NCBI GenBank assembly: GCA_012976225.1
Contig: JAAVVG010000045.1
Location: forward strand, 1-64,000
Reading direction: 5' to 3'
Origin: Golubevia sp. BC0850
Taxonomy: Eukaryota > Basidiomycota > Exobasidiomycetes > Golubeviales > Golubeviaceae
Length of the DNA: 64,000 bases
Below, piece by piece: positions 22,467-32,683 of this stretch. Positions within the stretch are counted from its first letter, which is position 1, and each line of letters opens with the position of its first letter. Made by a program: the position numbers and the translations under genes. Under the pieces are notes generated by a model. That model worked only from the letters and a program-made list of their open reading frames with translations, was not told where the DNA came from and did no database searches.

Positions 22467-23378
22467 TTAGAAAGGTGCCAAGAGTCTCTTAGATGCTGCT
22501 GAGGTTCGACTCTTCCTTCGAGTCACTGTCTGACATGTCTATTCTTGATTGCTTCATTTTGAAGATTCAGAAAGGTCATCGCATACACTCTCTTCTCCCA
22601 TCTTCCCCATTTAACCACTAATACTTGCCTTCCCTCAAACCTCCATCAAGGATATCGCAAAGAAACCGGCGTTCCTGTGTACTCACCTTAAAGAAAGCCT
22701 TCCTCCTTTCATCCCTAGCTTCTCTCCAATTGAGGTCCTTCGAACCTTCATCATGACCATGTCCCTCGCTTTCTTTCCTCAAATCCAAAGGACTTGCTCT
22801 TGGGTATCTTCCAGAAAGAGATGAACCAGCCGCATCGAAAGTACCGATCAAAGCTGCTAGACCAGCACAAGAACCGAACATTAGAGGGACGGATCTCACT
22901 GAGAGGAAGGTGGGTTAGAGAGGAAGGACAAGATCTAGGTTGAGTCTCATACATTCCTCAATGAAGCTTGCCTTCTGTCTTTTGCAAGCTATCCACCGAG
23001 AAATCTTTCCTAGTACTTCTATAAAAGATCCTAGCCGATCTCTTGCCACTCACTCGAAGCTCCAGCGACCAACCCAGCAGCGCAACCTCCAGCAGCTCCA
23101 TTGAAAGCATCGTTCTTTTCCCTAACGTTTGATACTGCAGCGTCAGTGTAAGCGAATATTCCACCCATAGCTGTGAATAAAGCGATGGTTGAACCGGATC
23201 TAGTGAAGATTCCCATCGCACCCTTGTCGTGCTTTGAGACAGAGTTCTGAACTGCAGAAACTATTAAACCAGCTGCTGCAGAAGTTACTACAGCGTTCAT
23301 TCCATTGGAGAAAGGCGCTTTGGAAGTGTAGGCTTCAGGTTCAATTGAAGATTTGCTCTGCTCTGGATTCGAGGCCAT
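22467..23378 (-). CDS. Complex I accessory subunit, NDUFA11/B14.7-like (Tim17/22/23 fold)
   Basis: Exons 23378-23054, 22898-22687 and probably 22529-22467 give 199 residues. The protein has the Tim17/Tim22/Tim23-type series of Gly/Ala-rich membrane helices: NAVVTSAAAGLIVSAVQNSV, STIALFTAMGGIFAYTDAAV, AFNGAAGGCAAGLVAG and PLMFGSCAGLAALIGTFDAA, with the R-E-K-N-D-A-F-N-G segment typical of the fungal 21-kDa complex I subunit rather than the import channel proteins. It sits in the mitochondrial inner membrane as part of NADH:ubiquinone oxidoreductase. The last exon (ending ASKRLLAPF) rests only on an acceptor and frame; without it the protein would end in the retained intron. The gene is divergent from HEM12 with 133 bp between start codons. 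Confidence 0.75.
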
Positions 23379-23511
23379 GATTTGTTAAGGATAGGATATT
23401 GATTGATGGTGGTTGGGTGGAAGTGGAAGCAGCGACCAAGAAGATTAGAATTGGACCACTTCTCTCCTTGCCTTTCCTTTCCATTCCTTTGCTCTCCACC
23501 CAACGCAACAA
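23379..23511. promoter_or_regulatory. Short bidirectional promoter, complex I subunit / HEM12
   Basis: Only 133 bp separate the two start codons, so both genes must use one compact bidirectional promoter. It contains a pyrimidine-rich run (CTTTCCTTTCCATTCC) but no clear TATA box or CCAAT box in either direction. Confidence 0.55.
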
Positions 23512-25066
23512 ATGAGCGACTCTATTCAAAAGAATGATTTGATAATCAGAACCGCTTGGGGAGAGAAGACGGATAGAACTCCTTGTTGGATCATGAGGCA
23601 AGCTGGAAGGTATCTACCAGGTAAGTCACCCCCGCAGCTAACCAACAGGAATCCGTTCCCACTGCATTCTGAGTGGCTCTAGCATACCTAACATGAAAGC
23701 TTCAAAGTCTACTTATCGCCAAAGATCAACTGCAAGACGATTAAAACTGAGCTGATCTAACCCTCTGCTCTCTCTCTCTCTCCCCCCCCAGAATTCAGAG
23801 AACTCCGAGTAGTCCATGAGTTCTTCGAAAGGTGTAGAAACCCAGAAATCGCATCCGAATTGACCATGCAACCCATCCGTCGTTACTCCGGTTTATTAGA
23901 TGCAGCCATCATCTTCTCAGATATTCTAGTCATCCCTCAAGCCATGGGAATGGAAGTTCTAATGATTTCAGGTACAGGTCCTTCCTTTCCTCAACCTTTG
24001 AAGACCCCAGAAGATCTAAACCGATTGACTGAGAAAGTTGACGTTCAGAAAGAATTGGGTTATGTTTTCGATGCGATCAGATTGACTCAGAAGAAATTGG
24101 ATGGTCAGGTTCCGCTGATTGGGTTCTGTGGGGCTCCTTGGACTCTCATGGCTTATATGATTGAAGGTGGTGGAAGCAAGACTTTTGAGAAAGCCAAGAG
24201 ATGGTTATATATGTATCCTGAGGAGAGTAAGCAATTGTTGAAGAGGATTACCGATGTTTCTATCGAGTATTTGGTTGGTCAGGTTAAGGCTGGTGCTCAG
24301 GTGAGTTCGACATTCAGGATCGAAGGGTTTTCAAGCAGAAGTAAAGAGGATCAGAAATAGAACGACTCAAATGGAAGGACGCTTCAAGGGGGGAGGAAGG
24401 CAGATGGGGAATGGAGAGCTAGGCTTCACCCTCACCTGAGTTCTGTTCCTCGCTTTCCTGCTTTGGTTCTCTATCTACTTGGTCTTTTGAAGTATCCTCT
24501 CTATGAACTACTCTGAACCTCTTCTCCTCCCTCTCTTCCCTCACCTTCCTCTGCAGATGCTTCAAGTCTTCGACTCCTGGGCCGGAGAACTCTCCGTCAA
24601 TCATTTCGAAGAATACTGTCTCCCATCTCTCAGAACCATTGCTTTAGAAGTACGTAAATCACTCCGAGAAGCTTCCATCGAACCAGTCCCAATGATTGTT
24701 TTCGCCAAAGGAGCCTTAGGACATTCAATTGAAGAAATCGCTAAATCAGGTTATGATGTCGTAGGATTAGATTGGACTATTAGACCTCAAGATGCAGTCA
24801 AGAGAGTCAAAGGAATCATGTCTCCAGAAAGGAATCATCAAATCGTCCTTCAAGGGAACATGGATAATGTAGCTGTTCTTGGTGGAAGGGAAGCTATCGA
24901 AAAAGAAGTCGAGAGAACCCTGATCAAGGAGAAAGGTGGTTTTGGGAATGGAAATCATATTTATAATTTCGGGCATGGTTTCTTACCTCCAACCGATCCT
25001 GATGACGTCAGGTTTTTGTTGGAATGTGTTCATAAGTATGGGAAACAGGCGGCTGGCAGTCAATAG
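23512..25066 (+). CDS. HEM12: Uroporphyrinogen decarboxylase
   Basis: Exons 23512-23620, 23792-24300, 24557-25066; 375 residues, the normal size. The substrate-binding signature [15 protein letters not shown] is split by the first intron (LP|EF), and [19 protein letters not shown] is intact in exon 2; the catalytic Asp corresponds to [18 protein letters not shown]. The C-terminus carries the conserved GLDWTI, LQGNMD and NFGHG segments. The enzyme decarboxylates uroporphyrinogen III to coproporphyrinogen III in the cytosol, the fifth step of heme synthesis. The first ATG after the short divergent promoter was used. Exon 3 begins at ATGCTTCAAG after CTGCAG; the joined reading [16 protein letters not shown] matches the family. 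Confidence 0.95.
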
Positions 25067-25461
25067 ATTTCAGTGGAAGGGTAGTTTGGAGTAGGGGAGG
25101 AGGCACTCTACTTTTTCAAGCCAAGGTTGGCGTTTGACTCTTGTAAAATGGACACCAATGTCAGGGTTAATTCTCGCAATACAACTTCACTTCTGATTTG
25201 TCTTTTTCGACAACGCAGTCTGATTTGCGAGCGATGGCTGACTACTCATTTCAACTGGTAAGCCTTTTTTTTCTTTTTTTTCTTTCTTTTTGGCTATTTC
25301 TTCTCCTTTTCTGGTTCCAATTATCAAATCCTCATCCCCCGAACTTTCAACTTCGCCTCTCTCCAGACGATCGAACAAATACTATTCGTTGTCGTTACAT
25401 TTCATTTCGTTCGTTTGTATAATTGTCTAAAAATTGCTTTCCTTAAACTTCGTTGTCTACC
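25067..25461. other. Convergent 3' flanks of HEM12 and UAP1
   Basis: A 395-bp tail-to-tail spacer. A long T-rich run (TTTTTTTTCTTTTTTTTCTT) lies near 25267, which could serve as a 3'-end or polyadenylation element for either gene. No gene seen. Confidence 0.45.
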
Positions 25462-27176
25462 TCAGACATTATCGATCATTTCACTTTTCTCGAACTTCTT
25501 TCCCTTTAGTCCTTCCAATCCTTCACCAGAGTAGGAAGCGAGGGGGCTAATCTCCACCTCGACTCCTTCTGCAACTTGAGCTCCAGCCTTCTCCAACCAT
25601 CTCTTCTGTTGAGCCAATAAGTCTCTTCTTGAAGTTTGAGGATCATCACTTCCGGTATTTGGAGCATTCTTCAAAGGGGAGAACTCTTCTTGTCTTGGGA
25701 CTTCATGAATTGTAAGCTCTTTGCAGTAAGGGAAAACGTCAAAGATAAAGAGTTCCAACTTCATTCCATTAGGGGTGCTTGGTTTAATAGAGTTGCCTTC
25801 AGCATCTAGAGTTGGAATTTTCTTTCTTGCGATATGGAATGACATCTCTGATTCAAATGAAGGAACATCTTTAGATAGGAAGGAAGTAGTGTAAAAGTGA
25901 TTGGCAATGTTGGCAGCTCTGAGTAGTAAATCTCCATCTTCATCTTTCTCTTCACTTAGAGCCTTTGGAATTTCAGAATATTCGATAACGCTGAATTTTC
26001 CATCTTTAAGAGCTACTACTCCGACACTTTCACTTGGATTCGTCTTCTTGACCACCTTAACACCAGCTTGAACCTGCTTTGATAGACAAGCTCCGATGAA
26101 GACTGGATCTCCTACCTTGACTAGACAGTTGTCTACACCATAGGCGTGGAGGTACTTGATTCCACGAGAGGATAGAGAAGAGATGACGGATTCCGAAGTT
26201 GAAGGGTTGAGAGGAGCTCTTAGAGCAGTGTAGATTCCACCGTTTCCATCTGGTGCGGTTGCAATACGAGATTTGGTGTCTAGCATTATCTTTCCTTCCA
26301 TTGTGAGACAAGGTAGGGTTCCTGAAAGAAACAGAAAGATAGAATGGGAGGTGAGATTGGAAACAGATAAGCTGCATTCCAGCTGAAAGCTCGAGAGGTT
26401 CCATGTCCCAGCTTCTTCTCGATTTCGATTTGCTAGATCATAGGACTAGCTCTGGTGATCATGTCCAAAAGGCTGATCGGGGTGACTTCTACTAGACAGC
26501 AATGCAACGTGCCCTCCCATCTTCTAACCCCACTTCTTTCGCCCTTCCTTGTGAACTCACCCTGTTCAAAGAAGATGACATTCTTCTCTTCCAGCCCAAA
26601 GAAAGCATTCTTCTCAAAGAAGCTTTCTGTTGGTTTCCTGGTAGGACCACTAGTCATGATATACCAAGGAATGACCACGCTTCCCTTTCCTTTACCACCT
26701 GTTCCCTCTGCCAGCGATTGTAGCTTTAAGATCCTCTCAGCTTGTAGTTGAAAGAGAGATTTCTTGGAAGGTAAACCAATGTCATAACATCCTTTTGGAT
26801 CTGAACTTCCTAACCTAGTTCCTTGACCACCAGCCATCAAGAGAACTCCAACTTCTCCCTTGGAGATAGCTTCCAAACCTAGTTGCCTTAACTTCTGTTC
26901 CTCTTGAGAAACTGCTGATGCATCTCCTGTAGAAATGAGAGAGGATGAAGGAGGTGCACTAATGTCTGCTTTGACGTTTGATTCTTCAGCTTGCTTTGCT
27001 TCTTTCTCTGATTGAATGGCTTTGGAGTAAACCGAGTTAACCCTGGAGACGTCTAAAGAGGAGAGCTGAGATAGAAGGTTCTGTTGCTCTTCTTTGGAAA
27101 GTGAATCGTAGAATTGAAAGACTTGAGATTGTCCTGCGGACTCATACTTCGACTTCAATGTTTCAAAGTCGGACAT
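25462..27176 (-). CDS. UAP1: UDP-N-acetylglucosamine pyrophosphorylase
   Basis: Exons 27176-26561 and 26321-25462, intron 239 bp, 491 residues. The nucleotide-binding loop is GVLLMAGGQGTRLGSSDPKG (near 110-130), followed by GLPSKKSLFQLQAERI, PWYIMTSGPTR, FFEQGTLPCLT across the junction, and APDGNGGIYTAL. The enzyme makes UDP-GlcNAc from GlcNAc-1-phosphate and UTP, the donor for chitin, N-glycans and GPI anchors; QRI1 is the yeast name. The MSDFETLK start was chosen; the open frame extends upstream but no family residues do. The C-terminus (LKGKKF) is as expected. Confidence 0.93.
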
Positions 27177-27440
27177 GGCGATGTGTTGTGGTGAGAATTG
27201 AGAAAGAAAGGGGATAGAATGTAGCGAAGTTCCACACAACAATGCAACTGGCCCGAGCGTCAAGCAACAGATGAAGGCGGATTAAACACAATCCAACGCA
27301 AGACAGTCAGAAACTTACATAGAGTTCGAAAATCAGAGAATTTTGCAAAGGGAGAAGACGAAACATGCTTGGATCTTTTGCGAGTAATGTTACAAGGTTC
27401 TTCAATTTCTCTTACTATTTCCTTCCCTTCTCTTCCTTCC
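27177..27440. other. Spacer between UAP1 start and PCH2 end
   Basis: A 264-bp same-strand spacer that must hold the UAP1 promoter and the PCH2 3' end. No clear signal was recognised. Confidence 0.35.
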
Positions 27441-29920
27441 TTATACAGAACCTCCCTCCAGAACCATGTTGGATTCGTTCTTTTGGTCCATCATAGCTCT
27501 CGTCATCGCGTCCACCCAGACTTCGCAAGAGACGGGCTCTACTGCATCTAGGTATCTCGAATGAGCTAAGACTGGAAGGCGTCGGAGAGCTCTGCCAGAA
27601 AGACCCTACGAGGAAAAAAGAGCGAAACGAGATTTGAGTATCCGAGCAAAAGGGGTAGACGAGGTCAGATCTGTACAAAGAACCCAAACTACTTTGCATA
27701 AAGCTTCTTGACACTTACGCTACAGCTATGAGCCAGATCCCACAATTTTGAGCTAGCGTTGGAATAGATCTCGGTTAAGGGAGAAGAAGAGGCAGCCTGT
27801 CTTTGAGAATAGACTTGATTGAAGTCAGCCAAGTCCTTCAAGAGTGACGATGTGTGTGAGAACGGGAAAGATGAACTAGTCAGCGTCGAGGCTTAGATTC
27901 TGATCAAGAGAGGTTTATGTTCTCTTCATCATCATCTTCGACAGAGTTGAGAAGTTTCAAAGTTGCCAGCTTCGAAGCAAAGTATTGGACTGTCGAACTC
28001 ACCACGTCCTCGATGAGACCGGCACGAGCTAATTCCGTAGCACAAGATTTGAGAATCCAGTAGATGGCTTTGGGTGGAGGAGGTCCAATGTACTGTTTGA
28101 TATCCGCACGATCGATGAAAGCAGGGTCTGGAGAGAAAAGAAAGGAGAGGAATGGAAGTCAGGAATGGAAGTCAGTAATCGAGAGAGTCGAGAACGTCGC
28201 TTCAGGCTGCTTCAATCACCTATTGTTTCAGAAATGTTACTCGTTGTCATAACCAGACAGTTCTTTCTATGCTTGAGCTTGTCTAGCTGCGTCAATAGAG
28301 CGTTCACGACTCTGAGAGCGTCTCCGGGTTCAGCAGAAGACATGGAAGCGCTTCTGGCGGTGGTCAAAGATTCGACTTCGTCTATCAAGATGACGACAAA
28401 GGTGTTCTCTTCTTCGACCAGCTCTGTAACCATTGCGAATAACCTTTGAACTAATTTCCCAGACTCGGAGAACCATTTGGAGAAGAGAGAATGAGAATTG
28501 ATCTCGACAAGGTTTCCTCTGTTGTAACTTGAAACCGGTAGAATGAATGAAGAGGAAATGAGACATTTCAGCAACTGAAATGAGGACTGTTTCAAGTTTA
28601 CGAGAAGGTTTGAAAATCCAGGCCAGACTCACCGACCCGATAGACGAATCGCAAGTTTCTGAGCGAGAGCTCTACAAAGACTGGTCTTCCCAGTACCTGG
28701 AGGTCCATGAAGTAGAACGACTCTTGAGAGAGGGAAAAAAATAAGTGAATTTGTGTTTCAGGTCGGGAGATGGAGAATGCGACGCATACATTCCACTTTC
28801 GAGGTCTCGATGTGGCGGTAAGGGAAAGAAGGAGAGACGAGGAAGCACTCACCTATTCCAAGAGACCACATTAAAGTCGATATCGCGATCTGAGAACTTG
28901 AGTGTAGTGTTGATATAACGAAGAAGCCTTAGCTTTACGTCGTCTTCGTAGATGAGGCTTTTGAAAGAGGGGAAGAGGTGAGGTCAGAGGTGCTGCGAGC
29001 TCGAAGAGCATCTCTATTCCAGCTCTTCCATTCCGTCTCATAAATGAGTTCATTTTTGAGCCGAGTGCATCAGAGTACAAGCAGCAGCTCCGGCTTCAGG
29101 GAGGGTGTTGTTCTTGCTTCTCCTCTTCCTGTGTTGCTTCCCTTCCTTGCCCTCCTCATCCCTGCCTTGGGCCTCTTCTCATGCTCACGGTCTCGTAACT
29201 CACTTGTCCCAGATTCCATCAAGAGCCTTGCTGGGCAGTTCAGAAACTGTAGCAGCCGATACGTCGCTATCCTCATCCCTTTCAGCATTTGGATCTGCAG
29301 CAGAGAACTCTAACAACTGTTCCGTTGGATCTGGTTTCCATACGTGTATAACCAAATTTGAGCTCTTGGTTTCGACAATAGACTCTCCAGAAGCTTGGAA
29401 GACGTAAGACAGTGAAGGAAGGGAGGGAGGAGGGGTTGAAGAGAGATTAGGCCACCTTCTTCTATTTCCTCCTCTGTTCCCAAGTAACTCACCAGATTCA
29501 GCTACCCAAATCATGTCTACATTCTGTGCCAGACTAGGATCACTCTTCCACCCAACCAGTTCTGATTCACATTCCAGAGACGCTGTCTTGTGGTTGATGA
29601 AAGACTGGACTTGCTTCTTGACGAGATCGACACGGATGCTCGAGGCGGGAACAAGACGCACTTCGACTGCATAGAGAAGAGCGAAGAAGATCAAAAGAAA
29701 TAGAAAGTGAGCTGGCAAGGTCGAAGAAGATCGTGCTTGAGGAGATTTGAGAATCGGATGGAGACTGACTGTGAACTACTGGATTTGCTCTCCTCTTCCC
29801 ATTGACTAGACTGCCACCAGCTGTAGCAGCTGCATTGGAAGATGAGCTTCCCTGGACTACACTTGACATGTCTGTATCTTCTTGGTTTGAATAGTGATTA
29901 GGATAGGAGGAGGATGACAT
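27441..29920 (-). CDS. PCH2: Meiotic checkpoint AAA ATPase Pch2/TRIP13
   Basis: Nine exons: 29920-29770, 29666-29493, 29393-29204, 28957-28853, 28722-28633, 28527-28220, 28127-28003, 27835-27719, 27605-27441; 474 residues and every junction keeps frame. An N-terminal region ([29 protein letters not shown]) matches the HORMA-binding domain of TRIP13, then [20 protein letters not shown], Walker [41 protein letters not shown], Walker [12 protein letters not shown], sensor [18 protein letters not shown], and the closing [19 protein letters not shown]. The hexamer remodels HORMA proteins (Mad2, Hop1) in spindle and meiotic checkpoints. The exon 7/8 boundary is the weakest: a stretch after 28003 ([15 protein letters not shown]) could also be coding. 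Intron 2 (99 bp) is stop-free in frame. Confidence 0.88.
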
Positions 29921-30705
29921 GTTGTGCGGGAAGGAGAAAAGGTGTTGTTCAAATAAGTCGTGTTTTGAGTTGCTCGCCCGCCTCGTGAGCTGGAGTACAA
30001 GGTCAAAGACTCAGAGGGAACAAAACCTTCTTGAAATGAGGATTTGAAATGAAATTCAAAAAGACAAACGAGATCGGACAGCTCAAAGAAGCGCATATAG
30101 ACAATGCAGATCCATCCTTTCGACACGCCCTTCTTCCCCCAGTTGAAATCTGTTTGAGCGATGAATTTGTGTTCTAGCTTTGACAAAATCTTGGTCTTGA
30201 AGTATCGAGGCATAGAGAACCCTCTAAGACCAATAGAAATCAAGTCATCCAAAGCAACATGTTCCTCGATGTGTGAAGACTTTGAGGTACTCCCAATATC
30301 GTTCATCGTCAACATCTCAAATCATCACAATCCAAGAGAATCAAGCTAGCAGCAAACACACGTTCAAAGAATCAAGAAGCCAAATTCGAACCAAACTAAA
30401 CACATCAGAAAAAGGAAAGGAAGTATGAAACGGGAAGTAAAAAGTTTTTTGGGGAATCATCAAGAAATTAGCAGAAAAGACCAGAGAGAGTGTACGTGGG
30501 AGAGAGAAAGGGAATAGACCAGTTTATTTACAAAAGCGCGGGCGAGAGAGAAAGAGAGAGAGGAAGAAAGAAAGTAAAATCTAGAGTGGTAGAGAGTGTT
30601 GAAGCGGAGGTAAAGAGACTTTTCATCTAACACCTATGGAAACTCTTGAATAGAGGCAAAGAAAAGTTCCATTAGAAAGACATTGAAACGATCTTCCAAA
30701 GGCTC
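29921..30705. other. PCH2 upstream region and Rab5 3' flank
   Basis: About 785 bp. A minus-strand open frame covers 29857-30315 but overlaps the PCH2 start and has no family features. A purine-rich run (GAGAGAGAAAGAGAGAGAGG) lies near 30545 and marks likely 3' flank of the Rab gene. Nothing else recognised. Confidence 0.4.
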
Positions 30706-32261
30706 TCAACAAGCGCACCCATCTTTATTCCCCTCCTCTGCATTCCTAGCCAAATCAACTCTATTAGCTCCCCCATTCGAATTCGCATTCCTTCCTCCAG
30801 CAGACCCAGGCCCAGCCACAGCAGCCCCAGCATCTTTATTCATAGCCTCAATCTTAATCCTCTTTGCAATCTCGGTGAAAACCTCAGTTACACCTTGACC
30901 ACTTTTAGCAGAGGTTTCAAAGAAAAGCAGACCCAATTCTTTGGCATAAGCTGTTGCTTCTTCCTTTGGAACTGCTCTTAAGGTTTCACCTGAGGTATTG
31001 GAGTCTTCAGGACCTGTTGTAGTTGCTCCATCGTCGTCTTCATCGTCTGAAGAAGAAGAGGAGGTTGGCTTTGAAGAGGACTTTAGGAGATCGATTTTGT
31101 TTCCAACTAGAGCTATGACAATGTTTGGGTTGGCTTGACGTTGAAGTTCTTTGACCCAGGATTTAGCCTTTTCGAAAGAGGACTAGGGTTTGGGGGGACA
31201 AAGTATGGGGGAAATTAGTTCTGGAGTCAAGATGAAAGGGGAGCACCACCTTCAGCAAGTTGAAACCAAGTCCACCTTCAAAGGCTTTTCCCAAGCCTTT
31301 TCCTAAGCCTTTTCCTCTAAATTGATCTCCAATCGACATATGTCCTTCAGTATCCCCATGTCTCCTAATGGCTCCTTTCTGGTTCTACATACCATCTCCC
31401 TTTCTCCTCTCCTCATCTCCTCTACACTTGTCACAAATTCAACTCCCCCCAAAGCACCCACTCAGCACCACTCTGGGGACCTCAATGAGAAACTCACAGC
31501 TTTGGTGACGTCATAAATGACAGCGCTTGCCTGAGCATTCCTATAATACATAGGAGCCAAAGAGTGGAACCTCTCTTGTCCAGCAGTGTCCCAAATCTCG
31601 AATTTGATTACTCGATCTTCTAGACGACACTTTTGCTGAAAGCAGGAGAAGATGATGGTCCAAAAGGAGAGAGGAGAAGCCAAGAGATGGGTCGGTCGAA
31701 AGAGAGAGAGGTAGGGCAAAGGGAGAGGGAGAGGAAGGGGGGAACGTCAATAATCTGAGAAGAGGTAGCAGTTGAAGACTGTAAAGGTAATGCAAATCTC
31801 CTAGTTTCTATCTTTCTCTTCCTCAGAGTGCTTTTTTATCAAAAAGGCAAAGTAGAACATGCGAGATTGGCATGATGTCGGTTTGAATTAACTCACAGTC
31901 AAGAAAGCGGCCCCGATGGTTGGTTCCTTGTTCTCTTGGAAATCGTTCGAGACGAAACGTAAGACTACGGAGGATTTACCGACGGCTGCTTCACCTGAGA
32001 GAAGAAAAGGGAAGGGTAGAGGAAAGGGAAGGGAAATCCAAGCGCAGTTCAGTTGCAGTGAGGAAGGAGTCAGTTGTCAGAGGATTAGAAAGGGAGTGGG
32101 GTGCTCTCTGTCTCCCGAGGTGATTGACCGAATCTGATCTTGTTGAGTAGGAAATTGTGAATGATTTGAGGGGATGAGAAACTCTACTCACCCAAAAGGA
32201 CAAGCTTGGTTTGATAAGGTCGTTGAGCTGCAGCAGCAGCTGGAGTGGATTGTTCAGCCAT
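30706..32261 (-). CDS. VPS21: Rab5-type small GTPase with acidic insert
   Basis: Exons 32261-32192, 31994-31897, 31635-31498, 31182-30706; 260 residues. G1 GEAAVGKSS, Rab5-type effector region [13 protein letters not shown]3 [10 protein letters not shown]4 VGNKIDLL, G5 [10 protein letters not shown] and a C-terminal prenylation motif CAC all present. Rab5 proteins (Vps21/Ypt51-53 in yeast) control early endosome fusion. Directly after the G4 motif there is an insertion of about 35 residues, Ser-rich then acidic ([16 protein letters not shown]), not present in typical Rab5; the protein is some 45 residues longer than usual. The first intron splits the P-loop codon (LLG|EAAVGK). Which of the yeast Rab5 paralogues this equals cannot be decided here. 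Confidence 0.88.
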
Positions 32262-32683
32262 TCTCTGATATTTGAGGCAAAGTAAAGTCTAACTTAGCTT
32301 GATGAGATAGATAGGTTTAACTAGCAGTGAAATGGCAATCGATTGTTTTCTTGAGGATAGGAGCAAATTGGAGGTGGGAGAGAGCACAAAATCACCAAGT
32401 GGTTTGTTTCCCTTTCTTCTTAGGAACCCAATCCCCTCAACCCATTCCGTTCAATCTACTCTACTTTAGGATCAGATTAAATCAACTTCTTCAAGCAGAG
32501 TAGACTAGAATATAAAAGCAGGCATCATTGAAATTGGAGCGTCGCCCTCTCCTCCTCCTCCTGCTTCTCCTTTCTTCCTACTCTACTTCTTCTGCTTAAG
32601 TCGCTAATCATCTCCAGCTTCCAGCTTCCTTCCTCAAGTATAGAATCAAGATTGGCATTCATTCATTACTACAGAAACCATCC
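32262..32683. promoter_or_regulatory. Divergent promoter region Rab5 / LETM1-like gene
   Basis: A 422-bp head-to-head spacer. A TATAAAAGCAGGC sequence near 32511 is a possible TATA element for the plus-strand gene, about 170 bp before its ATG and followed by pyrimidine-rich CTCCTCCTCCTCCTGCTTCT. No operator recognised. Confidence 0.45.

Noticed and set aside
22467-22529. Alternative reading MSDSDSKEESNLSSI as a separate tiny acidic protein.
   Set aside because: Too short; the other frame fits as last exon of the complex I subunit, although that is itself not firm.
29857-30315. 152-codon minus-strand open frame upstream of PCH2.
   Set aside because: Overlaps the PCH2 start in another frame and has no family features.
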